In this document: positions 54,590-62,374 of the stretch, in pieces
Layout of the letters: every line of letters begins with the position of its first letter
Position numbering within the stretch: position 1 is the stretch's first letter
NCBI GenBank assembly: GCA_963667375.1
Contig: OY763323.1
Span: forward strand, 2,356,001-2,420,000
From: G963556115 sp963667375
GTDB taxonomy: Bacteria > Planctomycetota > SZUA-567
Direction: 5' to 3'
DNA length: 64,000 nucleotides
Position numbers and translations under genes: made by a program
The notes under the pieces: generated by a model
Told to the model about the DNA's origin: nothing
Seen by the model: the letters and a program-made list of their open reading frames with translations, nothing else
The model's database searches: none

Positions 54590-56008
54590 ATGAAAAAATT
54601 AGCAGACATTGGTGTCTTTGGGATCGGGGTTATGGGCAGAAGTCTGGCGCTGAATTTTGCGGATAATGGCGGATATACTGTGGCTCTGTATAACCGCACT
54701 CAGAGTAAAGTACAGGATCTTATTTCATCTGAAGACGCGCAGGGGCTTAACTTTGTCGGCTCGGCCAGTATTCAGGAGTTTACTGATTCACTTGAATTGC
54801 CGCGTAAAATATTTTTAATGGTTTCAGCAGGGGATATGGTTGATAAAACTATCGAAAAGCTGCTGCCTTATCTGACAGAGGGTGATATAATTATCGATGG
54901 CGGTAATTCCTTCTTTGAGGATACCAGAAGAAGAGAGCGTAAATTAAGGGATAAGTCTCTGCATTTCTTTGGTGTCGGAGTCTCTGGAGGTGAGGAGGGC
55001 GCGCGTAACGGCGCCTCAATAATGCCTGGAGGAAACGGTGAGGCGTATGCTCTGATTCAGCCTTTTCTGGAGTCTATTGCTGCCAAGTATGAGGGGACTC
55101 CATGCTGCAGTTATATCGGTTCCGATGGTGCCGGGCATTATGTGAAGATGGTGCATAACGGGATTGAGTATGCTGATATGCAGCTGATTGCTGAGGCATA
55201 TTATATTTTCAGGAATTATTTAAAACTGGACTATGCTGAAATCGCCGATATCTTTACCGGCTGGAATGACCGGGCGCTGGGTGGTTTTCTTATTGAGATT
55301 ACCGCAGATATTCTGCGTAAGACCGATCCTGAAAGCTCAAGACCGATGCTGGAGCTGATTCTTGACCGGGCGGGACAGAAGGGTACCGGCAAGTGGACTT
55401 CACAGGCTGCGCTTGATCTTGGTGTTCCGGCACCGACAATTGCGGAAGCGGTGTTTGCCCGTTACAGCAGTGCCGATATTCAGGAACGTTATATGGCGGT
55501 AAAACTGTTTCCGGTTTATGTTCCTGAATTCACCGGTAATAAGAAGGAGCTGATAGAGGCGGTATATGACAGCCTCCTGGCATCAAAAATAGTCGCATAC
55601 GCTCAGGGGTTCAAGCTTATGAGTACGGCCGCCAAGCGCTATGGCTGGGAGCTTGATTATGTCAGCATCAGTTCGATATGGCGTAGCGGCTGTATAATCC
55701 GCGCCAAGATGCTCAATGACATAGCCCGGGCTTATAGTGATGATGCCGGTCTGATAAATCTGCTGCTGGCGCCAGAATTTGATGATATAATCAAGAAATG
55801 TGAAGCAAACTGGAGGCTGATTGTCGCTGAAGCACTGAAGACAGGGTTGCCGGTACCGTGTTTTGCCAGTGCTCTAAATTATTATCTGGCACTGCGCAGT
55901 GAGCGGTTATGGACCGACATGATACAGGCGCAGCGGGATTATTTTGGTGCGCATACTTTTGAACGTGTTGATAAACCAGAGGGTGAATTCTTCCATGTTG
56001 AGTGGTGA
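54590..56008 (+). CDS. gnd: 6-phosphogluconate dehydrogenase, decarboxylating
   Basis: This 472-residue full-length enzyme oxidises 6-phosphogluconate to ribulose 5-phosphate and CO2. It has GIGVMG (11-16), IDGGNSFFEDT, GVGVSGGEEGARNGASIMPGG and the catalytic HYVKMVHNGIEY (Lys and His). The C-terminal ILDRAGQKGTGKWTSQAALDLGVP fits the long, dimeric form. GGGAG lies before the ATG. Its 3' end overlaps the start of the rsmJ-like gene. Confidence 0.95.
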   Translation: MKKLADIGVFGIGVMGRSLALNFADNGGYTVALYNRTQSKVQDLISSEDAQGLNFVGSASIQEFTDSLELPRKIFLMVSAGDMVDKTIEKLLPYLTEGDIIIDGGNSFFEDTRRRERKLRDKSLHFFGVGVSGGEEGARNGASIMPGGNGEAYALIQPFLESIAAKYEGTPCCSYIGSDGAGHYVKMVHNGIEYADMQLIAEAYYIFRNYLKLDYAEIADIFTGWNDRALGGFLIEITADILRKTDPESSRPMLELILDRAGQKGTGKWTSQAALDLGVPAPTIAEAVFARYSSADIQERYMAVKLFPVYVPEFTGNKKELIEAVYDSLLASKIVAYAQGFKLMSTAAKRYGWELDYVSISSIWRSGCIIRAKMLNDIARAYSDDAGLINLLLAPEFDDIIKKCEANWRLIVAEALKTGLPVPCFASALNYYLALRSERLWTDMIQAQRDYFGAHTFERVDKPEGEFFHVEW

Positions 56009-56771
56009 TACAGGAATACCTTTACTGGTGGAGAATTCAGGCTGTTCGGAAACAGCAGAAATGTTTCAGGAAAAGTTTGGATTCAGGCTGGTGCGTGGTG
56101 CGGAGGAGCTGGCTGAGGATGTGCCGGTTCTGCTGTTACTTGATTTCAGCGGTTTGTCCCTGGTGAACCGGGATGATTTCAAGGAACGGGTGCAGGTTGA
56201 TTTTGTAAATGGCCGCAGTGGTTTCAGGCTGTCTACCATGAGTAATACCGCGCAGCCGGTGCTGCGGGCGGTCGGTTACAATAAGCAGCGTCTGAATTGG
56301 CGGGTTCTTGATGCTACCGCGGGGTTAGGGGTAGATGCCATGACTATGGCGGCTGCCGGCTGTGAGGTGACAATGCTGGAACGTTCTGCGGTGATGGCGG
56401 CGCTTCTTGCTGACGGTTTGAGTCGTGCCGGCGCTGATGAACAGCTGCGTGAGGTATGCCGTGGGGTAGATTTGCTGAGGGAGGACAGTCTGGGATATTT
56501 ATCCAGGATGGAAGTTGAGAGCTTTGATGTTATCTATCTTGATCCGATGTTTCCCGAGAGACGAAAATCATCAAAGGTCAAAAAGGAGATGCGGCTCACC
56601 CGGCTGATTACTGAGGCTGAGGATAATGCTGAGGCGCTGCTCATGGCCGCACTGGCGACCCCGGTAAGACGGATTGTTCTCAAGCGACCATTGAAAGCGC
56701 CGTTGCTGCATCAAGGAATTTCGAGTCAGATAAAGGGGAAAAGTGTCAGATTTGATATTTTTCTGAGATAG
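55995..56771 (+). CDS. rsmJ: 16S rRNA (guanine1516-N2)-methyltransferase-like protein
   Basis: This 258-residue protein matches the RsmJ/YhiQ family: VDFVNGRSGFRLS, VLDATAGLGVDAMTMAAAGCEVTMLERS near residue 96, and the hallmark YLDPMFPERRKSSKVKKEMR near 180. It would methylate G1516 of 16S rRNA. The ATG at 55995 lies within the last 14 bases of gnd, so translation is probably coupled; the frame upstream of it belongs to the gnd overlap. Confidence 0.88.
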   Translation: MLSGDTGIPLLVENSGCSETAEMFQEKFGFRLVRGAEELAEDVPVLLLLDFSGLSLVNRDDFKERVQVDFVNGRSGFRLSTMSNTAQPVLRAVGYNKQRLNWRVLDATAGLGVDAMTMAAAGCEVTMLERSAVMAALLADGLSRAGADEQLREVCRGVDLLREDSLGYLSRMEVESFDVIYLDPMFPERRKSSKVKKEMRLTRLITEAEDNAEALLMAALATPVRRIVLKRPLKAPLLHQGISSQIKGKSVRFDIFLR

Positions 56772-56941
56772 AAGCTGTGAATTATATAGCTGATATCCGG
56801 CTGAATATGGCAGTATTTGCAGTTTAATCTATGAATATCAGCCAATTCTTACCGGAAGAGTGTTGCTAAAGGCTGAGTTTCATGAATAATGGGAACATAT
56901 TTCTGAGTGTTTACTGTTAATGATTATTGCTGGGGATAGAT

Positions 56942-57727
56942 TTGAAGATTATTGCATTTATGAATCAGAAGGGTGGCGTGGGTAAAACTACGACCACTGT
57001 CAGCATTGGCTCGTTTCTTGCTTCTGAGCATGAGAAGAAAGTCTTGCTGATTGACCTTGATCCTCAGGGTAATCTCTCTGATCATGTCGGAATTGACCCT
57101 AATACCACCGAAAAGTCCGTATATAATATTCTGGTTGAAGGTCTGCCGGCGGCCGAAGCTGTGCAGCAGGTATGCGGTATGGATGTTATCCCGGCCAATA
57201 TTGATCTTTCTGCGGCCGAGATTGAGCTGGTAAATATGATGAGTCGGGAACTCAGGCTGAAGAATGCTATTGCTGAAATTGCGGATAATTATGATTATAT
57301 ACTTCTTGACTGCCCGCCGAGTCTTGGGCTTCTGACCATATCCGGCCTTTCATTTGCCTCAGAAGTTATTGTGCCGATGCAGGCTGAATATCTGGCGTTG
57401 CGCGGTTTGTCGCAGCTGGTGCATACGATTGAACTGGTAAAAGGGCATCTCAATCCGGGGCTGGTTGTCAGCGGGGTTATTTTCTGTATGTTTGACGGCA
57501 GAACTCTTCTGGCGCAGAGTGTTCGGGATGAGGTTGAGAGCTACTTTCCTGACAAAGTCTATAATTCCGGGGTAAGGAAGAATATTCGGCTGGCGGAAGC
57601 ACCAAGCTATGGTCTGCCGGTAGGACTCTATGATTCCAGCTGTAAGGGCAGTGATGACTATAGATTGATTACCGAAGAATTTCTGCTTCGTCATGGCGAT
57701 AAGCCAAAAAAAAAACTATCAGTATAA
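56942..57727 (+). CDS. ParA/Soj-family ATPase
   Basis: This 261-residue deviant Walker ATPase uses a TTG start with GGGGAT upstream. It has KGGVGKTTT (10-18), LLIDLDPQGNLSDHVG and LDCPPSLGLLT. PMQAEYLALRGLSQL and the VRKNIRLAEAPSYGLPV segment are typical of chromosome-partition ParA/Soj. The frame ends soon after a run of ten As (57706-57715). The -1 frame beyond the tract stays open and codon-like for 115 codons, so a longer product is possible. No parB gene follows directly. Confidence 0.9.
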   Translation: MKIIAFMNQKGGVGKTTTTVSIGSFLASEHEKKVLLIDLDPQGNLSDHVGIDPNTTEKSVYNILVEGLPAAEAVQQVCGMDVIPANIDLSAAEIELVNMMSRELRLKNAIAEIADNYDYILLDCPPSLGLLTISGLSFASEVIVPMQAEYLALRGLSQLVHTIELVKGHLNPGLVVSGVIFCMFDGRTLLAQSVRDEVESYFPDKVYNSGVRKNIRLAEAPSYGLPVGLYDSSCKGSDDYRLITEEFLLRHGDKPKKKLSV

Positions 57728-58062
57728 CTGAAGAAGATCTTTCTGAAACGGTTCAGGAATCGCTGGCAGAAAAAATAGCTCAGGCGGTCGATTCCGGCAA
57801 GGATAGTCATATACCTAAGGAAGATGATGAATCGGCAGTGGATGCGGTATTGGAAGAGACTGCCGAGCTGGATGGTAATCTGACGGTGGTTGAGGATACG
57901 GACGAGTCTGAGGATTGCGGTGAAATCTGCTCCGAAGCGGCAGCAGGACAAATTTTTAGTCAAAGCGCGAACCCCGCTAAATTTTTACGGCGTTATCCGC
58001 GTGCTGAGCAGGAATTACCTCCTGTTATAAGGCCGCAGTGGAAGGGCGATGAAGGCAGGTAA
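57715..58062 (+). CDS. -1-frame C-terminal extension of the ParA-like ATPase
   Basis: Starting inside the A10 tract, the -1 frame reads TISITEEDLSETVQESLAEKIAQ, continues with an acidic stretch and ends FLRRYPRAEQELPPVIRPQW. It has 115 codons with the same codon habits as neighbouring genes, and no start codon with a ribosome site of its own near the beginning. It is best read as the continuation of ParA, joined by ribosomal or transcriptional slippage on the A-run, or split by a recent one-base change or sequencing error. The extension is not recognised as a domain. Confidence 0.55.
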   Translation, partial: TISITEEDLSETVQESLAEKIAQAVDSGKDSHIPKEDDESAVDAVLEETAELDGNLTVVEDTDESEDCGEICSEAAAGQIFSQSANPAKFLRRYPRAEQELPPVIRPQWKGDEGR

Positions 58063-58376
58063 GCTTTTGGGGCGTGCTGTCGTCTGCGTAAACTTCATTT
58101 AGAGTGTGATTTTTTGTGTTGTGTGTCTGGTGAAGAAATTTATTAACCGGTTGTAGTCAGCTTAATTTTTTATTATAATTCTACGACTGGATTAATTACT
58201 TAAATGTTGAAAAGTGTGTGTCATGGCGGTTTTCAGGTTGATTTTCCAGTAGCTTTATGTTGGTTGTAACCGGCGTTTCTGATGACGGAACTTCGGTTTT
58301 ACCCGGTGTTATTGCTGGTCATTAGCAGGTATAATGCAGCTATTGACCTGCTGGTTTATTAATGTAGAATATAGCC
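58063..58376. other. intergenic region before fxsA
   Basis: This is 314 bases with no gene. Near its end are a perfect TATAAT at 58330-58335 without a good -35 partner, and a promoter-like pair at 58343-58370. Confidence 0.5.
58343..58370 (+). promoter_or_regulatory. promoter-like pair abutting the fxsA start codon
   Basis: TTGACC (58343-58348) and TAGAAT (58365-58370) are separated by 16 bases. The predicted transcription start falls on the ATG at 58377. Confidence 0.45.
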
Positions 58377-58850
58377 ATGTTTTTAATATTAGCCTTTTTA
58401 TTTATAATGATTCCGGTGGTGGAGTTCAGAATTCTCTGGGCTCTGGGAGAGAATATCGGAATTATGCAGACACTTGCAATTGTTATTGTCACCGGACTTG
58501 TCGGCGCGCAGTTGGCAAGGAGTCAGGGAATAAAGGTATTAAATTCGCTAAATTCTGAGTTGCGTTCCGGAAAGATGCCGGCGGATTCACTCTTATCAGG
58601 TGCACTGGTGCTGGTGGGGGGAGTATTACTGGTTACGCCCGGAATTATGACCGATGCTTTCGGCCTTTGCCTGATGCTGCCGCCTTTTAGAGCGATTATG
58701 GCGCGGGTTTTAAAAAAATATTTCAAATCTCACTTCAATATTGTTAATATGAATAGTTTTCAGAATGATGCCGCTACCGGGTTTTCCGGAAAAAATCAGG
58801 ATAATCCCGATTTTGTTGATGTCAATGTTGTTGATGATGATGATGATTAA
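58377..58850 (+). CDS. fxsA: FxsA-family membrane protein
   Basis: This 157-residue FxsA-family protein has FLFIMIPVVEFRILWALGENIG. A second membrane region follows (LAIVIVTGLVGAQLARSQG), then a third, longer hydrophobic region (GALVLVGGVLLVTPGIMTDAFGLCLMLPPFR). E. coli FxsA overproduction relieves phage T7 exclusion by F plasmids; its normal role is unknown. No ribosome site precedes the ATG. The C-terminal tail ends in a run of Asp residues. The pgsA gene follows after 25 bases. Confidence 0.87.
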   Translation: MFLILAFLFIMIPVVEFRILWALGENIGIMQTLAIVIVTGLVGAQLARSQGIKVLNSLNSELRSGKMPADSLLSGALVLVGGVLLVTPGIMTDAFGLCLMLPPFRAIMARVLKKYFKSHFNIVNMNSFQNDAATGFSGKNQDNPDFVDVNVVDDDDD

Positions 58851-58875
58851 ATAATAATGTCTGGGATAATTTAAC

Positions 58876-59496
58876 ATGGATAAAAATATATATAATTTAC
58901 CGAATGCATTGACTATTTTTCGTTTCCCTGCCGGCTTGGCTCTTTTATGGCTGCTTATGCAGTATAATACACCGGAAGCGGGTAATGCAGGTAAGGCCTG
59001 GGTCTCAATTCTTATTGCGATCTTTGCTGTTCTGGCGTTTCTGTCAGATCTTTTTGACGGTAAACTGGCTCGTAAGCATGGGATTGTTACCAATTTTGGC
59101 AAGATGCTTGATCCGGTTGCTGATAGTATGCTCTTTACTCTGCTGATGCTGGGGCTGGCAATGTCTCCCAGATTCGGTGTAAGTATCTGGTTTACCGTGA
59201 TAATGCTCTATCGTGAGGCCGGGGTGCAGATTATGCGGCGCTATGCCGCGGTAGGCGGAGTTGTGCTGATGGCCGGCTGGGCGGGAAAGGCCAAGATGTT
59301 TGTACAATGTATCGGTATGGGAGTACTCGCTTTTCTGCTGCTGATTACAGATCTGAATATCATTGCGGTACCTGAATTTATTCTTTCCGGATTCGCCTGG
59401 TGGGCTTCTGCGCTCTCTGCGCTTGTCGGTATGATAAGTCTGGGGCTGTATATCAAGCAGCTTCCTGAGATGATGAGGGAGCAGGCCGGGAAGTAG
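58876..59496 (+). CDS. pgsA: CDP-alcohol phosphatidyltransferase (PgsA-like)
   Basis: This 206-residue inner-membrane enzyme has the CDP-alcohol motif D-x2-D-G-x2-A-R-x8-G-x3-D-x3-D (Asp58, Asp61, Asp79, Asp83) and about five helices. The N-terminus NLPNALTIFRFPAGLALLWLL is like phosphatidylglycerophosphate synthase, which makes PGP from CDP-diacylglycerol and glycerol 3-phosphate. Another CDP-alcohol transferase specificity is possible. Confidence 0.87.
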   Translation: MDKNIYNLPNALTIFRFPAGLALLWLLMQYNTPEAGNAGKAWVSILIAIFAVLAFLSDLFDGKLARKHGIVTNFGKMLDPVADSMLFTLLMLGLAMSPRFGVSIWFTVIMLYREAGVQIMRRYAAVGGVVLMAGWAGKAKMFVQCIGMGVLAFLLLITDLNIIAVPEFILSGFAWWASALSALVGMISLGLYIKQLPEMMREQAGK

Positions 59497-59522
59497 CCGC
59501 TAATTGTGAAAAGGTATATTTG

Positions 59523-60692
59523 ATGGCGAATACAGAGGCGCCGCTGGTAAGTCTTTGCCGACAGCAGACATATAAACTCGAAGAGGTGCGGCAGTCAATT
59601 ATAACGCTGCTCGAGCCTTTTGGGGGAATAGAGAACTTTGTTAAGCGTGGTGACAATGTAATTCTTAAACCGAATCTGGTCATGTCCCGTCCTGAAAGTG
59701 CTCCTGTCTGTACCAATCCTGTAGTTTTCAAGGCGATTGCAATGTTGCTGCTCGATCTCGGTGCCAGAGTAAGAGCAGGTGACAGTCCGGGTATGGAGTC
59801 GGCGCGGCGAGTAGCCAAGAGTGCTGGACTTTTAGCGGTAGCTGAGGAATTGGGTATAGAGATTATAGAATTTACTCCCAAGGAGGTTGCAACGCCCAAT
59901 GGTATTTTTAAAAAGCTGACACTGGCGAAGGAGCTGCTTGAGGCGGATGTGGTCGTTAATCTGCCGCGGCTCAAGACGCATGGGCAGATGATGCTGACGG
60001 CGGCGACCAAGAATATGTTTGGGGCGGTGGTCGGGTCGCGTAAATTTGAATGGCATTACCGAGCCGGTAAGGATTATAATGCTTTTGCCAGAATGATCTA
60101 TGAAATTTCGGATTGTATAAAGGCTGATCTGCATATTCTTGATGCGGTAGTGGCTATGGACGGTATGGGACCTACAGCCGGTACTCCCAATCATACCGGT
60201 TTTATGGCTGCCGGTATTGATTCGATCGCAATAGATGCGACCATGATGGATATTCTCGGACGTGAGCCTCTGGATCTCTATATGATTCAGGAAGCGACGA
60301 AGGCTGGTGATATCGCCTGGCAGGAGCGGAAGGTCGTAGGCGAGGAGGTTGCAGCGCTTCGTCCTGCAAAGTGGCATTGGCCGCGTACCGTTGATCTTGG
60401 TCTTTTTGCCGGTACGGTATTCGATAAGAATCCGGCGTTTAATCGTTTTTTCCGTAAATTCGCTACAGTATATCCCCGGGCTTCGGCAAAAAAATGCGTC
60501 AAATGCAATGCCTGTGTTCGAATCTGCCCGGCTCAGGCTATGACCATGGGTAAGGATAAGGTGGAAATCGATTATGAAAAGTGTATCCGCTGCTTCTGTT
60601 GTCATGAATTGTGCCCGCATGAAGCAATGGAGACTAAAGGTGGAACTCTGGGAAAGGTCTTGCGAACTATTCTGCCGCGGCTCGTGCGCTGA
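59523..60692 (+). CDS. DUF362-domain iron-sulfur protein
   Basis: This 389-residue protein has an N-terminal DUF362 domain (GDNVILKPNLVMSRP, VRAGDSPGMES, NLPRLKTHGQMMLTAATKNMFG). Two C-terminal 4Fe-4S motifs follow (CVKCNACVRICP and CIRCFCCHELCP). ATG at 59523 was chosen over the TTG one codon earlier, with AAAAGG upstream. DUF362-ferredoxin proteins are common in anaerobes; their electron-transfer partners are unknown. A bidirectional terminator follows. Confidence 0.88.
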   Translation: MANTEAPLVSLCRQQTYKLEEVRQSIITLLEPFGGIENFVKRGDNVILKPNLVMSRPESAPVCTNPVVFKAIAMLLLDLGARVRAGDSPGMESARRVAKSAGLLAVAEELGIEIIEFTPKEVATPNGIFKKLTLAKELLEADVVVNLPRLKTHGQMMLTAATKNMFGAVVGSRKFEWHYRAGKDYNAFARMIYEISDCIKADLHILDAVVAMDGMGPTAGTPNHTGFMAAGIDSIAIDATMMDILGREPLDLYMIQEATKAGDIAWQERKVVGEEVAALRPAKWHWPRTVDLGLFAGTVFDKNPAFNRFFRKFATVYPRASAKKCVKCNACVRICPAQAMTMGKDKVEIDYEKCIRCFCCHELCPHEAMETKGGTLGKVLRTILPRLVR

Positions 60693-60708
60693 GAAACCGT
60701 TTAAAATT

Positions 60709-60745
60709 AAAAACCCCCGCAGATTTATTATCTGCGGGGGTTTTT
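60709..60745. terminator. bidirectional rho-independent terminator
   Basis: The perfect 16-bp stem AAAAACCCCCGCAGAT with its complement has a 5-base loop. It gives a T-tract on both strands and serves the convergent DUF362 and DUF3467 genes. Confidence 0.95.
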
Positions 60746-60747
60746 AG

Positions 60748-61026
60748 TCAGTTATTCGCATTCTTAGAGTTTATTTCACGTATCTTTTGCTGCATCGTCT
60801 CAATTGACTGGGCTAAAGCCTGCTGCAGCCGCATTGCATTCGCCGGAGTCATTACGATTATGTCTTTGATTACTCCCTGATTTGACCCGCGCTGCAGATT
60901 GCCGAATTCGAGAGTGACTTCGTCGGTGGATATGTGAATATTAAAAATATCCCGGTATTTATATTCAATCTCGGGGTTTATATGGATTTTGATGGTCTTT
61001 TCCTGATTATTCTGAACGTCATGCAT
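60748..61026 (-). CDS. DUF3467-domain protein
   Basis: This 92-residue protein is of the DUF3467 type: EIEYKYRDIFNIHISTDEVTLEFG, then DIIVMTPANAMRLQQALAQSIE. The ATG at 61026 follows AAGGAAATCCT; an ATG five codons upstream has no ribosome site. The family is found in many bacteria with no known role. It has its own short unit, divergent from the GT4 gene. Confidence 0.8.
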   Translation of the reverse strand: MHDVQNNQEKTIKIHINPEIEYKYRDIFNIHISTDEVTLEFGNLQRGSNQGVIKDIIVMTPANAMRLQQALAQSIETMQQKIREINSKNANN

Positions 61027-61201
61027 AGGATTTCCTTTCATAAAATGGATTATTCTAACATTGTGGCAGTTTGCCGGTTATCCGGCTCAAGACTGTCTAA
61101 TGGTGTATATTCTCCTTGATTTTACTTCAAGCCTCTTTAATATTATAGGTTTTGAGGTATAATTTTAAAGTTTTATTTATTCTGTGTGTGAAAGTTTGTG
61201 T

Positions 61202-62374
61202 ATGAAGATTGCTCTGGTAAATAAGCGTTTTTCACTGAGTGGCGGAGGAGCGGAACGATACGCTGTCGATCTGGCAAATGCACTCATGGCTCAGGGGCAC
61301 GAGGTGGATTGCTATGGCAATACACTGGAGGATCTAGGGACTAAGGCGGGATTGTATAAGGTAAGAATGTATCGTAAGCCCGGATGGCTGCGGATACTTT
61401 CCTTTAACCGGAACTTCAGCAAACTTATTTCCGGGCGTCTTGCTGAGTATGATATTGTTTATGCACTTACCCAGGCCTTTCCGGCAGATCTGTATTTTAT
61501 GGGGGGCGGTGCGCATGAACACTGGCTTTCACTGCGTTTCCCTGATCCGTACATTAATTTTCTGAAGCGGCTAATTACGCCGGTTAATTCTGCACAGCTC
61601 TGGCTGGAGAATAAAATATACCGGCAGGAGAACTGCCGCGCGATTATTGCAAATTCCGAACTTGTCAAATGCCATGCCGAGAAGTATGGAGCAGTACCGC
61701 CAGAGCGGGTATTCGTCGTGCATAACGGTATTGATGATAAACGCTTCAATTCAGAGGTTGCCGGCAGATATCGCGAATCTACCCGGCGTGAATTCGGCAT
61801 AAGCAGTGATGAATTCGTTATCTCGTATCTTTCTCATAACTGGGAGCGTAAGGGTCTCAAGACTATTCTTGAGGCGATGGCTCTGCTCAGGAATAAAGCC
61901 AATATCACAACCCGCATCCTTGTGGGCGGACGCGGGGATGCGCCCGCTTTTAGAGCTCTGGGGCTGGAGCTTGGACTAGAAGACAGTGCCATGATTTTTC
62001 TCGGTTCTTACGCGATGCCGGAGCGACTGTATGTCGCCAGTGAGGTTTCGATACTGCCTACGATGTATGATCCCTGTGCCGGGGTTACGGTTGAGGCGAT
62101 GGCATGCGGGATTCCGGCGATAACAACGCCGGAAAACGGTTCACATGAACTGATACGGCATGGGATTACCGGTTATGTCCTAAGCTCGTATGCGGCGTCT
62201 GAGGAATTGTCGGAATACCTGCTCGAACTTCAGGACCGTGAGAAGCGTGAGGCGATGGGAGCTGCAGCCAGCAGAGATGTGAGTTACAGGAATTTTAAAC
62301 AGGTGGTCGCGGAGACGGTGGCTGTAATGCGGCAGGTTGCAGCAGAGAAGAAAAGGCAGGAAAATAATGGCTGA
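61202..62374 (+). CDS. GT4-family glycosyltransferase
   Basis: This 390-residue GT-B fold enzyme (glycosyltransferase group 1) has the N-terminal MKIALVNKRFSLSGGGAERYAVDLANAL. C-terminal sugar-nucleotide motifs are VSYLSHNWERKGLKTILEA-like, LGSYAMPERLYVASEVSILPTMYDPCAGVTVEAMACGIPAI (the E-x7-E region) and ENGSHELI. It resembles LPS core glucosyltransferases such as WaaG. ATG at 61202 is where the family begins; the ribosome site is weak. It overlaps the next gene by 8 bases. Confidence 0.87.
   Translation: MKIALVNKRFSLSGGGAERYAVDLANALMAQGHEVDCYGNTLEDLGTKAGLYKVRMYRKPGWLRILSFNRNFSKLISGRLAEYDIVYALTQAFPADLYFMGGGAHEHWLSLRFPDPYINFLKRLITPVNSAQLWLENKIYRQENCRAIIANSELVKCHAEKYGAVPPERVFVVHNGIDDKRFNSEVAGRYRESTRREFGISSDEFVISYLSHNWERKGLKTILEAMALLRNKANITTRILVGGRGDAPAFRALGLELGLEDSAMIFLGSYAMPERLYVASEVSILPTMYDPCAGVTVEAMACGIPAITTPENGSHELIRHGITGYVLSSYAASEELSEYLLELQDREKREAMGAAASRDVSYRNFKQVVAETVAVMRQVAAEKKRQENNG

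Noticed and set aside
59832..60620. 262-codon reverse-strand open frame
   Set aside because: It is antisense to the well-supported DUF362 ferredoxin gene, has no recognisable protein pattern and no ribosome site.
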